A stretch of DNA of 64,000 bases from Blastocatellia bacterium (GTDB lineage Bacteria > Acidobacteriota > Blastocatellia > Chloracidobacteriales > Chloracidobacteriaceae). Below, piece after piece: positions 33,661 through 43,259 of this stretch (the stretch's first letter is position 1; each line of letters opens with the position of its first letter). The position numbers and the translations under genes are program-made. Under the pieces are notes generated by a model. It was not told the origin of the DNA. It did no database searches and saw nothing but the letters and a program-made list of their open reading frames with translations. The stretch is from the NCBI GenBank assembly GCA_019695185.1, contig JAIBAN010000034.1, forward strand, positions 1 through 64,000, given 5' to 3'.

Positions 33661-36108
33661 ATGTTCTTATTCCCTTCTTTTCTTTGCCTCAACCCCAGAT
33701 TTCGCCTTGGGATGCCTAACCGTGCCTTCTCCCTGGTTGTGTTGTTGGTAGTCAGTTGTGGGGTGGGCTTTTCCCAAAACCAAAAAAATGTGCTTACCGG
33801 TAGGGTCTTGGACGATTCCGGGGCCACCATTGGAGGTGCAAAGGTTCGATTGATTCAGAAGACAATTGGTTTTGAGAAAACTGTTCTGACTGATGGCTCG
33901 GGCTTGTTTGTTTTCGAGCAGGTGCAGCCAAATGACTATGTCCTGACAGTGATGGCAGATCATTTTGCCCCAAGTCGACAACAAGTAAGCGTGAAAGAAG
34001 GTACCACAGCAACCAGTATCGAGGTCATGCTTCACCCTGGGACCTTTAGTCAGGACATCACTGAAGTCACTGCCCGAATTGCCGGGAATCCAGAAACCAT
34101 TGAACGGATTCCAGGGGCCGTTGAAATCCTGGACCAGAAAACCCTTGAAAGCAGCCGACTGTTCAATTTCAACGAGGCCCTGCGCAAGGTCACCGGACTC
34201 AATGTGAGGGAAGAGGAAGGCTTTGGGTTGCGCCCAAACATTGGGATTCGCGGATTGAACCCGACCCGTTCCACCAAAGTTCTGTTGTTGGAAGATGGCA
34301 TTCCTTTGACCTATGCCCCCTATGGCGACAATGCCTCCTACTATCACCCACCGGTCGAGCGTTACGAAAGTATCGAAGTCCTCAAAGGGTCGGGACAGAT
34401 TGTCTATGGTCCAGTGACTGTTGGAGGTGTTCTGAACTATGTCACCCCCATGCCCCCCGGCAAACGAAGCGGGACCGTCACTTTAACTGGCGGGAACCGG
34501 GATTATTTTAATGGAAACATTAATTATGGCTGGAATTGGCGGAACACGGGTTTTTATTTTGACTATTTGCGGAAACAAGGAGAAGGGGCACGGGTTAATA
34601 TCCGTCATGGCCTCAATGACTTGTTGTTTAAGTCCGTCACGACTTTCAATTCACGCAACAGCCTGACTTTGAAGGGGAATTTTTTCAACGAGGATTCCCA
34701 GGTCACCTATTCAGGATTGCGACTTGATGAATACCTGAAGGACCCTCGTTCCAACCCGTTTCTTAATGACCGCCTGGATTTCAAACGGCTTGGGTTTTCA
34801 GCAACGCATTCAGCTCTGCTAACCGACCAACTGGTTCTTTCCACCAGTTTTTATGTTCAAGGCTTTTTTCGGGATTGGTGGCGGCAGGCCAGCAATTCGG
34901 GGCAACGTCCCAATGATGCGGCAGACCCGAAGTGTGGTGGAATAGCCAATTTGTACACCACCTGCGGTAACGAAGGTCGATTGCGTGATTATTCAACTGT
35001 GGGAGTGGCTCCTCAGTTTCGGTTCTCACACCGTTTATTTGGAATCCGCAATGAAGCTGATTTTGGGGTCAGACTGCATTTCGAAAAACAGGATCGGGAG
35101 CAACAAAATGGGGACACTCCCACCGCCCGCTCCGGATTGGTCGTGGAACGAAACATCCGAAATAACCAAGCCTATTCAGGTTTTATCCAAAACCGGTTTA
35201 TCCTTGGAAATTTAACGATTTCGCCAGGGCTGCGAATTGAGAGGGTTCTTTTTGAACGAACCAACCGGTTGGCCAACAATGGTGCCGGTGTAACCGGCAG
35301 AACTGACCTGACCCAGGTGATTCCAGGATTGGGTGTTTCCTATAACTTCAAGAATAACCTGACGGTGTTTGCCGGAGTTCATCGAGGTTTTGCTCCACCT
35401 CGAACCGAAGATGTTGTGAGCAACACTGGCGGGGTGGTGGACCTTGAACCGGAACTCAGTTGGAATTATGAGGCTGGGTTCCGGAGCCTGCCGACGCCTG
35501 GAGTTCGTTTGGAAGCCTCATATTTCCGCATGGATTATGAAAACCAAATTATAGCGGCAAGTCTGGCTGGTGGGGTTGGGGCGACGTTGACGAACGGTGG
35601 GAAAACCCTCCACCAGGGGGGCGAACTCAGCGGGCGATTGGATAGTGGAACTCTCTTCAAATCAGCTCACAATGTGTATGTACGGGGTAACCTTACTTTT
35701 GTCAAAGACGCCAAATTTGTGGGAACCCGGTTCAGCAATGTGGCTGGCTTTACTACGGTTCAGGTAACCGGTAACCGGTTACCCTACGCTCCGGAAACAT
35801 TGGCGACAGTGGGCTTTGGTTATTCGTACAGCAAGGGGGTGGAAGTTTTTGCCGAGGCGGTTCACACCGGAGACCAGTTTGGTGATGATCTCAATACAGT
35901 TGTTTCCTCAGCAGACGGGCAGCGTGGCTTGATTCCGGCTTCTACCATTTGGAATGCAACACTCAACTATCGAGCGGAAGCCCTGCGCACCACATTTTTT
36001 GTTACCTGCAAAAATTTGCTGGATGATACTTTTATTGTTGATCGTGCGAGAGGCATCCTGCCGAGCAGTCCCAGACTGATTCAAGCGGGCCTGAAGTATA
36101 GATTTTGA
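33661..36108 (+). CDS. TonB-dependent outer-membrane receptor (FecA-like)
   Basis: 815 residues. A signal peptide ends near G-F-S-Q-N. A carboxypeptidase-regulatory-like beta-sandwich (about 42-120, T-G-R-V-L-D-D-S-G-A-T-I-G-G-A) precedes the plug (about 130-250; R-P-N-I-G-I-R-G-L-N-P-T-R-S, E-V-L-K-G-S-G-Q-I-V-Y-G-P). The beta-barrel then ends with the C-terminal aromatic L-K-Y-R-F. Plug and barrel resemble Fe(III)-dicitrate receptors. ATG 33661 follows AAAAGG; ATG 33712 is an alternative. The promoter with a Fur-like site upstream supports iron uptake. No TonB/ExbBD lies nearby. Confidence 0.92.
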   Translation: MFLFPSFLCLNPRFRLGMPNRAFSLVVLLVVSCGVGFSQNQKNVLTGRVLDDSGATIGGAKVRLIQKTIGFEKTVLTDGSGLFVFEQVQPNDYVLTVMADHFAPSRQQVSVKEGTTATSIEVMLHPGTFSQDITEVTARIAGNPETIERIPGAVEILDQKTLESSRLFNFNEALRKVTGLNVREEEGFGLRPNIGIRGLNPTRSTKVLLLEDGIPLTYAPYGDNASYYHPPVERYESIEVLKGSGQIVYGPVTVGGVLNYVTPMPPGKRSGTVTLTGGNRDYFNGNINYGWNWRNTGFYFDYLRKQGEGARVNIRHGLNDLLFKSVTTFNSRNSLTLKGNFFNEDSQVTYSGLRLDEYLKDPRSNPFLNDRLDFKRLGFSATHSALLTDQLVLSTSFYVQGFFRDWWRQASNSGQRPNDAADPKCGGIANLYTTCGNEGRLRDYSTVGVAPQFRFSHRLFGIRNEADFGVRLHFEKQDREQQNGDTPTARSGLVVERNIRNNQAYSGFIQNRFILGNLTISPGLRIERVLFERTNRLANNGAGVTGRTDLTQVIPGLGVSYNFKNNLTVFAGVHRGFAPPRTEDVVSNTGGVVDLEPELSWNYEAGFRSLPTPGVRLEASYFRMDYENQIIAASLAGGVGATLTNGGKTLHQGGELSGRLDSGTLFKSAHNVYVRGNLTFVKDAKFVGTRFSNVAGFTTVQVTGNRLPYAPETLATVGFGYSYSKGVEVFAEAVHTGDQFGDDLNTVVSSADGQRGLIPASTIWNATLNYRAEALRTTFFVTCKNLLDDTFIVDRARGILPSSPRLIQAGLKYRF

Positions 36109-36140
36109 AATTGACCCTTTCCTTGTTGTTCCTGCCAAAT

Positions 36141-36170
36141 GCCGTTGACACATTGTCAGCGGCTTTTTTT
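36141..36170 (+). terminator. Rho-independent terminator of the TonB receptor gene
   Basis: GCCGTTGACA (36141-36150) pairs with TGTCAGCGGC (36154-36163), including one G-T pair, followed by seven T. It starts 33 bp after the stop codon. Confidence 0.9.
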
Positions 36171-36189
36171 CTGGTAGGGTATCAAATAG

Positions 36190-36226
36190 AACCCCCACCA
36201 AAGTTGGGTTTTGGTGGGGGTTCCTT
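36190..36226 (+). terminator. Second hairpin terminator, perfect 13-bp stem
   Basis: AACCCCCACCAAA (36190-36202) pairs perfectly with TTTGGTGGGGGTT (36210-36222), followed by CCTTTTG. It backs up the first terminator on the plus strand. The opposite strand lacks a T-tract after the stem, so it would end the convergent monooxygenase transcript only weakly. Confidence 0.75.
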
Positions 36227-36285
36227 TTGTTCGAGATCTGGAGCAGCAACCTGCTGCGTACGTCTTTCGTTTTTTCACCGGGCCT

Positions 36286-37836
36286 TTAGTGGCAGGTATG
36301 TTTGGGAACGGCGGTCAGCTCCACATCCTTACCCATAAATCCGGCGAAATATCGTCGCCAGGGCAGCATCTGGCAATGATCCTGTTGATAGCTGTCACTC
36401 CAGTTGTACATTTCCACTGGGGAGGTGGAGAGCAGATTGCCAGCCAGTTTCATGTTTGCCTGTTCCAGCATGTTGACGCCACCCATCAGGACCGGCGGTT
36501 GGAGCGCAATCTGGCGTTGCAATTCATCTGGTTGGTTGATGGTTTTGGCAGCCGTTGCGCTACTTGATTTTCGGTCCAGAATGTAACTGACAAAACACAG
36601 GCACATCTCGTCAGTCGTTTGTTCGCCCCATCTGACATCTTTGGGAGGGTTGTTTGGATTCAACCCGTTTTTGGATGAGTTGTCATAGTAGGTAGTCGCT
36701 TCAATGATTGTTCCTCCCGGAAGTGAAACCGGTTCCTGGTACGTGTAGGTTCCCTGCCATCTGAAATCCCAAGCCGGGATGTTCACCAAACAGATTTTTT
36801 TCCCGTTGGGCAATCTGGCCGTGACTTTCATTTCCTTGCCCAACAGGTGCATGTGGGGGGTAATGCCGATGGCTTTGATGTCATAGGTGGGAGGAATCAC
36901 AAACCGGGCTTTGACTTGGTACCGCTCTGCCCCGGCGGGAATCCGAAAGAACGGGTTCACCACGGGGATGCTGGAAAGGGTTGATTCCACTGGTTCGGTT
37001 GCAAAATGCAGCCCCAGTTTGGTTTGGTCAAGCTGCTCCTTCCCGTTGGGGTGGTAGTGAACCTGCATCACAATCCGGGAGTTTTTCGGCCACTTGATGC
37101 CAATCCCTTTGGGGGCAAACCGAGGGAAATTACCGGGAGCCCAACCACCCAGACCGCCGGTGGGGGTGAAGCCGGGCCCTCCAAACGAAGTATAGCCAGG
37201 CCCGGAGTCTTTGGCGTCCAGCTTGAGCGATTCTCCGGTTGAGTCAATGAAAAGCAGGACGTGATGGACCACTGCTGCTGCGTCGGGCAGGATTTCAGCG
37301 GCAGTCACATAACGGTCCTCATCGTTTGTTTGGGGAAACACAAAGCACCGGTATACGTCATCCCCGCTGGCCTTCAAGGGATAGGGTTCAGGTGATTTCA
37401 ATTCCAGATCAGGTTTTCCCAGCAGCCATTCGGTGGGGAAATCCTTTGGTGCTGGCAGGTCTTTGGGGTCGCCCTCAGGAGCCCCGGCATCAGCCCAACG
37501 AGCCAGTGTTTCCACCTGATCCTTGCTCAGAATGCGGGCGTCATAAAAGTCACCACAGCCTGCCGCCGCTTTCCACGGGGGCATCCGGTGACTGGCGGTT
37601 GCATCCTTGATTGCCAATGCGTAGGGCTTGGATTCCTCATACGTCATAAGCGAAAAAGGTGCGATATAACCTGGATGATGACAGGATTGACAATTTTGCT
37701 GAAAAATCCGCACTACTTCCTTATTGAAGGTGGGTGCATTTTTTTCACTTGCGCCCATAGCTGGCTTGGTTCTTCCGGGTCCAATAACAACAATGCCACA
37801 TATAAGCATGGCAACAATGAAGAGCGACTTTTTCAT
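36286..37836 (-). CDS. Cytochrome c plus copper type II monooxygenase-like protein
   Basis: 516 residues with a signal peptide (about 1-29). Near the N-terminus is one haem site (C-Q-S-C-H at about 54) within a cytochrome-like segment that continues to W-A-D-A-G-A-P. The remainder resembles PHM/DBH-type copper type II ascorbate-dependent monooxygenases: H-H-V-L-L-F, Q-V-H-Y-H-P and T-P-H-M-H-L-L-G-K-E-M supply His ligands for two copper sites. Such haem-copper fusions are frequent in Acidobacteria and Planctomycetes; the physiological substrate is not known. It is exported and probably periplasmic. Confidence 0.82.
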   Translation of the reverse strand: MKKSLFIVAMLICGIVVIGPGRTKPAMGASEKNAPTFNKEVVRIFQQNCQSCHHPGYIAPFSLMTYEESKPYALAIKDATASHRMPPWKAAAGCGDFYDARILSKDQVETLARWADAGAPEGDPKDLPAPKDFPTEWLLGKPDLELKSPEPYPLKASGDDVYRCFVFPQTNDEDRYVTAAEILPDAAAVVHHVLLFIDSTGESLKLDAKDSGPGYTSFGGPGFTPTGGLGGWAPGNFPRFAPKGIGIKWPKNSRIVMQVHYHPNGKEQLDQTKLGLHFATEPVESTLSSIPVVNPFFRIPAGAERYQVKARFVIPPTYDIKAIGITPHMHLLGKEMKVTARLPNGKKICLVNIPAWDFRWQGTYTYQEPVSLPGGTIIEATTYYDNSSKNGLNPNNPPKDVRWGEQTTDEMCLCFVSYILDRKSSSATAAKTINQPDELQRQIALQPPVLMGGVNMLEQANMKLAGNLLSTSPVEMYNWSDSYQQDHCQMLPWRRYFAGFMGKDVELTAVPKHTCH

Positions 37837-37970
37837 CTGGCCCTCCCCGATAAACAGAAATTAAAACTTTGAGTTGGAATAGGGGGATTATATTCCGCAG
37901 AGACAAATTAGGCACGAAAAAGTCGCCGAAAGACGGGAAAACTTGTTCGAAAGACGGGCAAATCAAAAAA

Positions 37971-38080
37971 GGACCGAGGGCTGAGGACTGAGCCTGTTTT
38001 CATTCCGGATGGTAACCTGCCGTGTAATGAAGTTGGCGAGGCAAAACTCCGTCCTCAGTCCTCTAAAAAAGCCCTCAATC
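37971..38080. repeat. Inverted GGACTGA array downstream of the dockerin gene
   Basis: Left arm GGACCGAGGGCTGAGGACTGAG (37971-37992, about three units) and right arm CTCCGTCCTCAGTCCTC (38047-38063), then a diverged unit (CCCTCAATCC) that touches the stop codon at 38081. The spacer is about 54 bp. It lies between two minus-strand genes, so as elsewhere one arm adjoins the upstream gene's stop codon. Confidence 0.85.
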
Positions 38081-40348
38081 CTAAAATTTGATTTGGCCCA
38101 GTAAGAGAGCCTGAAGCACTGTGACATCAATGCCGCTGATGGAACTGTCTCCGCGACTGTTGTTTGAGTTGAGTGGGAACAGGTCTCCGGCCAGCAATTG
38201 TCGTTGTGAAGGATTCGTCTGACGGAGCACGATGGCCCGTTCCACCGTCAAATCCAACGCGGAAAACTCTCCGTCCCCATTGAGGTCGCCCACCCGAATA
38301 AATTCAGGAAACGTGGCGCTTGCATCAGCCGGGTTATCGGCTTTGAGTGGCAGAGCCCTGGTGGTGATGTCAGGTGCGCCGCTAATCCGGATGGTTAAAA
38401 ATCCGTTAATATTTTGGGAAACAGTGGAATCGGGAACCACCACATCCATTGCTGATGGGGAAATCACATTGACTCCGCCTGAAACAATTTGTCGGTCTCC
38501 TCCGAACAAGACCTGGGTGGCACCAGCTAAGAAGCCTGAACCCGTAATCCGGATGGTCTGTCCGGGAGCTGCGGCAATTGGGTAAAACTGTGTTACGGTT
38601 GACAAAACGGCCACTGGCGGGGTGCCGTTGGCTTCATTGGTATAATCGGAGTCACCCACGGTATTGGTCGCCTTGACCCGATAAAAATAAGGGACTCCTG
38701 CCGTGAGACCACTGTCCCCAAACCGGGCCACATCCGCATTGACCGTGGCAATCACCGCATAGGCTCCGGTGGCACCGATTTTACGTTCAATCACAAACCC
38801 GGTTTCATTGTCGCTGTTGTCTTTCCAGGACAGGTCAAGCTGGACCGTTGAGGCCGGAGCCAATGCCAGATTGGTGGGAGCGGCTGGCCGGGTCAGTGGT
38901 CTCGTAACTGTCAAATTGAATCCGGCACTGGCTTCAACATTGCATAAATCCACCAGCCGAACCCGAATCGGGTACCTCCCAGGGGTGGTGGAACTCTGGG
39001 TTGAAACCGTCACAACTCCCGTCGTGGCATTGAGCGAAATGGTTCCGCCGCCCGGAAGTTGTGAAGGGGTCACGGTGGCTGAAGTAATATTATTGTTGGC
39101 GTCTTTGGGGGTGGCGGTAGGAGTCACCACTGAATTCGTTCCTGTAACCAAATTCACATCCTGGTAGGTTCCCAGGGTCGGTGCCGAATTTGCCGCCACA
39201 TTGACGGCAAACGAGGCCGTTGCATCCAAAGCGGGTGCGATGGGAATTCCGTTATCCAAAACCCGAATCGTGACGGAATAGGTCCCCGGCCTAATTAAAC
39301 AATCTGCCGTGACCGTAGCTGCAATGGTACCTCCGCTGTTTGCCATGACAACCGTTAATCCGGTCGGGATGTCAGTGGCAGAAACAATCAGATTGCCAGC
39401 CGGCTCCTGATCGTCCGAGGTGGTGGCGACGTTTGTGGTCAGCGGGCTTGCCCCTTGACTGACTGAAACCCCGTTCGTGATGGCCAGGACCGGGCGGGTA
39501 TTGACCAGGGCGGCACCAATCGATACAACAAACTGTTTGGTAGCCGTATTTCCACAAGCGTCTGTGGCTGTCACCTGAATGGTGGTCGTGCCGGTTAAAG
39601 TTGAGCCTGTCGTCCCAATAGTGATGATTCCGGTAACCGGATCAATCACGATGGACCCGCCTCCAGGCAGGCTGTCCGGCAGTACCGCAACGGATTTCAA
39701 GTCGTTGTTGGCATCGGCTGGAGGAGCAGAAGGAGTGACCGTCACTGTGTCGCCGACCATCAAGCTGACCCCGTCATAATTCCCTAAAGTCGGAACAGGG
39801 TTTTGTTGAACATTCAAAATAGCCGTAGTTTGGGTTGAAAGAGTACCTCCGCACAAAGTGCTGTTGGTGGCTTTGATGGTTCCGATTTGATATTGCCCCG
39901 GCGGGATTGAGCAACTGACTACCACCGTTGCGCTAATCTGCCCTTGGGTGCGAGCATCATTAAAAGTAATGGTTGGGGTGACCTGGATCCCGTTTGGAAC
40001 CGTCAGGTTAAACTGAATGCCGTTGGGAAAGTCCAGTTGACAGGAAGTGGAGACTGTGGCCAAAACCTGGCTTTCCTTTCTTCCGCCTTGCAAAATTGTC
40101 AGGGGGAAAACTGCGATATTAGGAGTATTAGCCTGTAAGGGAGCCAGAACAGATGGTGGAGCATCTGCCTCCGCCGTTTGGCTCTGGAACCACAACATCA
40201 TTCCTCCGGTCAATGCAACCAGGACCAATGCCAAACCCATGCGAAAACCAAGCTGAATCAACCGGGGCGATACGTTTGTAAAATTGGTGCCTGTTGAGGG
40301 GGCAGCCAGTCGGTTTATGGTGTGGTAAACAGGAGACCCTTTCGGCAT
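38081..40348 (-). CDS. Secreted Ig-like/FN3/IPT protein with C-terminal dockerin-like module
   Basis: 755 residues from ATG 40348 (AGAGGA 5 nt upstream). A membrane/signal helix near residues 28-50 (L-A-L-V-L-V-A-L-T-G-G) is followed by repeated Ig-like modules with L-P-G-G-G-x-I and T-G-x-x-T-x-S (putative Ig/cadherin-like), an FN3 domain (about 515-600, P-A-A-P-T-N-L-A-L) and an IPT domain (about 605-690). The last ~70 residues contain D-L-N-G-D-G-E-F-S-A-L-D, a textbook dockerin calcium loop followed by a helix, and a second, weaker repeat (G-D-S-S-I-S-G-I-D-V-T). The neighbouring gene ends in a cohesin-like domain. Confidence 0.82.
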   Translation of the reverse strand: MPKGSPVYHTINRLAAPSTGTNFTNVSPRLIQLGFRMGLALVLVALTGGMMLWFQSQTAEADAPPSVLAPLQANTPNIAVFPLTILQGGRKESQVLATVSTSCQLDFPNGIQFNLTVPNGIQVTPTITFNDARTQGQISATVVVSCSIPPGQYQIGTIKATNSTLCGGTLSTQTTAILNVQQNPVPTLGNYDGVSLMVGDTVTVTPSAPPADANNDLKSVAVLPDSLPGGGSIVIDPVTGIITIGTTGSTLTGTTTIQVTATDACGNTATKQFVVSIGAALVNTRPVLAITNGVSVSQGASPLTTNVATTSDDQEPAGNLIVSATDIPTGLTVVMANSGGTIAATVTADCLIRPGTYSVTIRVLDNGIPIAPALDATASFAVNVAANSAPTLGTYQDVNLVTGTNSVVTPTATPKDANNNITSATVTPSQLPGGGTISLNATTGVVTVSTQSSTTPGRYPIRVRLVDLCNVEASAGFNLTVTRPLTRPAAPTNLALAPASTVQLDLSWKDNSDNETGFVIERKIGATGAYAVIATVNADVARFGDSGLTAGVPYFYRVKATNTVGDSDYTNEANGTPPVAVLSTVTQFYPIAAAPGQTIRITGSGFLAGATQVLFGGDRQIVSGGVNVISPSAMDVVVPDSTVSQNINGFLTIRISGAPDITTRALPLKADNPADASATFPEFIRVGDLNGDGEFSALDLTVERAIVLRQTNPSQRQLLAGDLFPLNSNNSRGDSSISGIDVTVLQALLLGQIKF

Positions 40349-40363
40349 ACGATCCTCTTTATA

Positions 40364-40475
40364 GAATGAGAATTGAGGATTGGGGCATTGAGATTGGTTT
40401 GAGGCCCGGTCGTTACCAGAGGGCTCCATGCCGACACTGGGGACTCAGGTTTCAATTTCAATTTCCAATCCCCGG
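40364..40475. repeat. Degenerate inverted GAGAATT/GAGGATT-type array
   Basis: Left arm (40364-40397) has GAGAATT, GAGGATT and GAGATTG words. Right arm (40453-40475) has CAATTTCAATTTCCAATCCCC, roughly its reverse complement. The spacer is about 55 bp. The right arm ends 7 bp from the stop codon at 40482 and the left arm begins 16 bp before the start codon at 40348. It is more decayed than the others. Confidence 0.65.
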
Positions 40476-40481
40476 AATGAG

Positions 40482-43037
40482 TTACCGGGTGACGTTAAAT
40501 GAAGCAGCGGTACTGGTGAAGGGGAGAATGGCTCCTCCATTCACCAGCGGACGGTTCAGTTGCGTTCCAAATGGTTTGGTAGTGGACACATTGACCGAAA
40601 CCGACCCGGCGGCGGCAGAGGCCAATATCGGTAGCCGCAGGGTGCAAAAAGTCCCTTTGCCAGAGTCAATTTTGGCATTCAAGGGGTCTTTGGCACTGGT
40701 CAGAAAGATGCGCACTCCGTCGCCAAACGGAGTTACGACTAAGTCCGGTGGATTGTAGGGGGCCCCTCTGTCGGTTGGAATCAATGTGCCGGGGACCACG
40801 GTAACCCCTGCCAGATTCACAACTTTCGGATCCAGCGGGAGGTCCAACACCACGGTTCCGGGCTGTTCGCCCGCATCGGTATCCACCTCGAAATTAACTG
40901 CTACGGAAATGGTGGAACCTACTGCAATATTGTTTGGTGCGGGGTTGAATGTGATGACCACTGGTGTTCCGGGAACTCCGACTGCCTCGTTGGAGTAGGC
41001 TGACTCGCCAAAAGGACTGACCGCTTTAATTCGAAATGTGTACGTGGTACCGGATTTGAGCCCCATATTCTGGAAGGCAATTGTATTGGGACTGGTCGTG
41101 GTGACCGGAGCAAAGGTGCCGGTGGTTCCTTCCCTCCGTTCCAGTACAAACCCGGTTTCGTCCGTGCTGTTATCCACCCATTGGAGGTTAAGCTGGTTTT
41201 TGGACACTGGAGACACGGTCAAATTGGTGGGAGCTGCTGGAGGACCAAACACATCCAGGGGAATCTGCACTCGTCCACCGCGATTCGATATGGTCACCGG
41301 AACCCGGCCTCCGGTATTTTGGCTGGGAAGCTGAAACCGCAACCGGGTGGAACTGTCAACCGTGACATTGACAATTTCCTGATTTCCCAATCTGACTTTT
41401 GTTTCAGGCAGGAAATTGGAGCCGGTAACGGTAATTTCCGCATCCTGCCCGGTCCGAACCTGGTTGGGGGTAATGGTGGCTGCCGTGGGGGCTCCGATAC
41501 CGATCCGGATCACCTGTCCTTTACCTGCATCAAGCACAAAGGCTGTCTGCCCGACAATCGAAACCCCAATCGCGTTTTGAAAGGTTCCTGGCTGGGCCAG
41601 TTCAGAAATCAACGTAGTGTCCCCTCGTTGGGTGACCACCCGCACGCTGGCCCCATCCGCAATGTAAATGTTGCCATCCTGGTCGGCATCAACTCCGGTT
41701 GGGTCGTTCAGGGTGAGGTCAGCCTTGGGGGCGAAAGTATCTCTGGTTGCATCTTCCGCCACGCTGGTCCGGGCCCGGCCCAGGGTTGAAACCAACCCAC
41801 TTGGGAGGGCCACCAGCCGCACCACTTTATTGATCCGGTCCGAAACCACCAGGACGTTTCCGTTGATCTCAACTTCCTGCGGGGTATTAAACCGGGCGGC
41901 AGCACCGATTTCATCCCGCAATCCAGGCTGTCCCAATCCCCCGGCTAAAACATTGATGGAAACCTGGACTCCATTCAAACGTGCCTGCCAGATGACATGA
42001 TTGCGGGCATCGGAAATAAACATGGCACCTTCGCTGTTTTGGGCAATGCCACGCGGACCCCAATCGGTGACTCCGGAAGCCGCCGTCACGTCGGCCAAGT
42101 TAATGATGGTTTCGCTGCGACCTGAGGTCAGATCAATCCGACGGATGGTTTTATTGGCAGTATCTGCAATCAACAGGCTTTTGGTGCCAAAGCCAATCCC
42201 CAAAGGTCCGTTAAACCGGGTGGTGGCCAAGGAGCCATCTGCGTCCCCTGGGACTCCATTGGCACCGGCAAAATTTCCCAGCGCCTGCCCAATCCCGCCA
42301 TTGCGTAACGTGTGATTTTTGAGGTCGCTGGCATAAACCGTGCCGGTGGTTCCATCCACCTTGATGTCGCCATCCCCGAAAATTCCCGAAGACACCGCAT
42401 CAATTATCTGTGTAACGGCAAAGGTAACCCGCCGTTGGGTTCCACTTGAGGTCAGCCGGATGGTGGCTGCCCCAGCAGCAACCCCCCGGACCAATCCGGT
42501 ATTGTCAACCGTGGCCAGGTTGGGGGTTTCACTGGTATAGGTAATGGCAGCGTTGGAAATTGGTTTACCGTCCTTGTCCACCACGGTGGCTCTGATTTGA
42601 GCTGTGGATTGGGTGTTGACCACCGGCATGGCTGGTTGGGTAACATTGATGGAGTTTTGGCTGCCAACCGAAAAAATAACCCCGTTGGATGGCTGACCGC
42701 TGGGAGCGACCACTGTGACACGAAGCTGACCCGTATTGTCAAAAAGTCCTGTCGGGAAGCTTTTGATCACGATCTTGGCCCCGCTGGCTTTAATTTTTCC
42801 TGAAACTTCGGTGGTGTTAAACAAAATTTTAGACCCGGCTACAAAGCCACTTCCTTTGATAACCACTTTAGCGGGAGCAACGCCCAGGTCGGTTTGATTG
42901 GGTGAAATGGAGGTGATGGACGCTGATTGGGCAAAGGCCGGGGAGTATCCGACGGTCAGAAAAAGCAGGAAGACCCAAATACGAATGTCAAAAATAGGCG
43001 TACAAAGACGGGGTGCAGGAAGGCGGCTTGGGCGCAT
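40482..43037 (-). CDS. Secreted NHL-propeller protein with C-terminal cohesin-like domain
   Basis: 851 residues. The signal peptide (about 1-36) ends A-F-A-Q-S. Then come an IPT domain (about 38-130), a Big_2-like domain (about 135-215), six NHL blades (for example S-L-L-I-A-D-T-A-N-K-T-I-R-R) making one propeller, a second IPT domain, an FN3 domain (P-P-A-A-P-T-N-L-T-V) and a final ~150-residue domain. The final domain has the cohesin pattern V-G-S-T-I-S-V-A-V-N-F ... G-T-F-C-T-L-R-L-P-I-L. The first three module types match the giant protein at 9626, so the two are paralogues with different C-termini. Cohesin binding to the dockerin-like neighbour is plausible. Confidence 0.82.
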   Translation of the reverse strand: MRPSRLPAPRLCTPIFDIRIWVFLLFLTVGYSPAFAQSASITSISPNQTDLGVAPAKVVIKGSGFVAGSKILFNTTEVSGKIKASGAKIVIKSFPTGLFDNTGQLRVTVVAPSGQPSNGVIFSVGSQNSINVTQPAMPVVNTQSTAQIRATVVDKDGKPISNAAITYTSETPNLATVDNTGLVRGVAAGAATIRLTSSGTQRRVTFAVTQIIDAVSSGIFGDGDIKVDGTTGTVYASDLKNHTLRNGGIGQALGNFAGANGVPGDADGSLATTRFNGPLGIGFGTKSLLIADTANKTIRRIDLTSGRSETIINLADVTAASGVTDWGPRGIAQNSEGAMFISDARNHVIWQARLNGVQVSINVLAGGLGQPGLRDEIGAAARFNTPQEVEINGNVLVVSDRINKVVRLVALPSGLVSTLGRARTSVAEDATRDTFAPKADLTLNDPTGVDADQDGNIYIADGASVRVVTQRGDTTLISELAQPGTFQNAIGVSIVGQTAFVLDAGKGQVIRIGIGAPTAATITPNQVRTGQDAEITVTGSNFLPETKVRLGNQEIVNVTVDSSTRLRFQLPSQNTGGRVPVTISNRGGRVQIPLDVFGPPAAPTNLTVSPVSKNQLNLQWVDNSTDETGFVLERREGTTGTFAPVTTTSPNTIAFQNMGLKSGTTYTFRIKAVSPFGESAYSNEAVGVPGTPVVITFNPAPNNIAVGSTISVAVNFEVDTDAGEQPGTVVLDLPLDPKVVNLAGVTVVPGTLIPTDRGAPYNPPDLVVTPFGDGVRIFLTSAKDPLNAKIDSGKGTFCTLRLPILASAAAGSVSVNVSTTKPFGTQLNRPLVNGGAILPFTSTAASFNVTR

Positions 43038-43259
43038 GTCGGACCTCGTTGTTGGTTTGGATTGACGGAACCTGGATCGTGGGGCACCAGTCTATCAAAT
43101 TGCAGGCATTTGCTCTAGCAAATTCTTGCGGTGGTGTGATGGGGGATTTTTTCAGGATTGTGGGTACCCTGGTGCGAAGGCAGGGAAGTGAAGGGTTTTC
43201 AGGCCGAGCGAGGTGGTCAGTTATGGTGGTCGTCTTCCTGAAAACCTTCCCCTTGTTTT

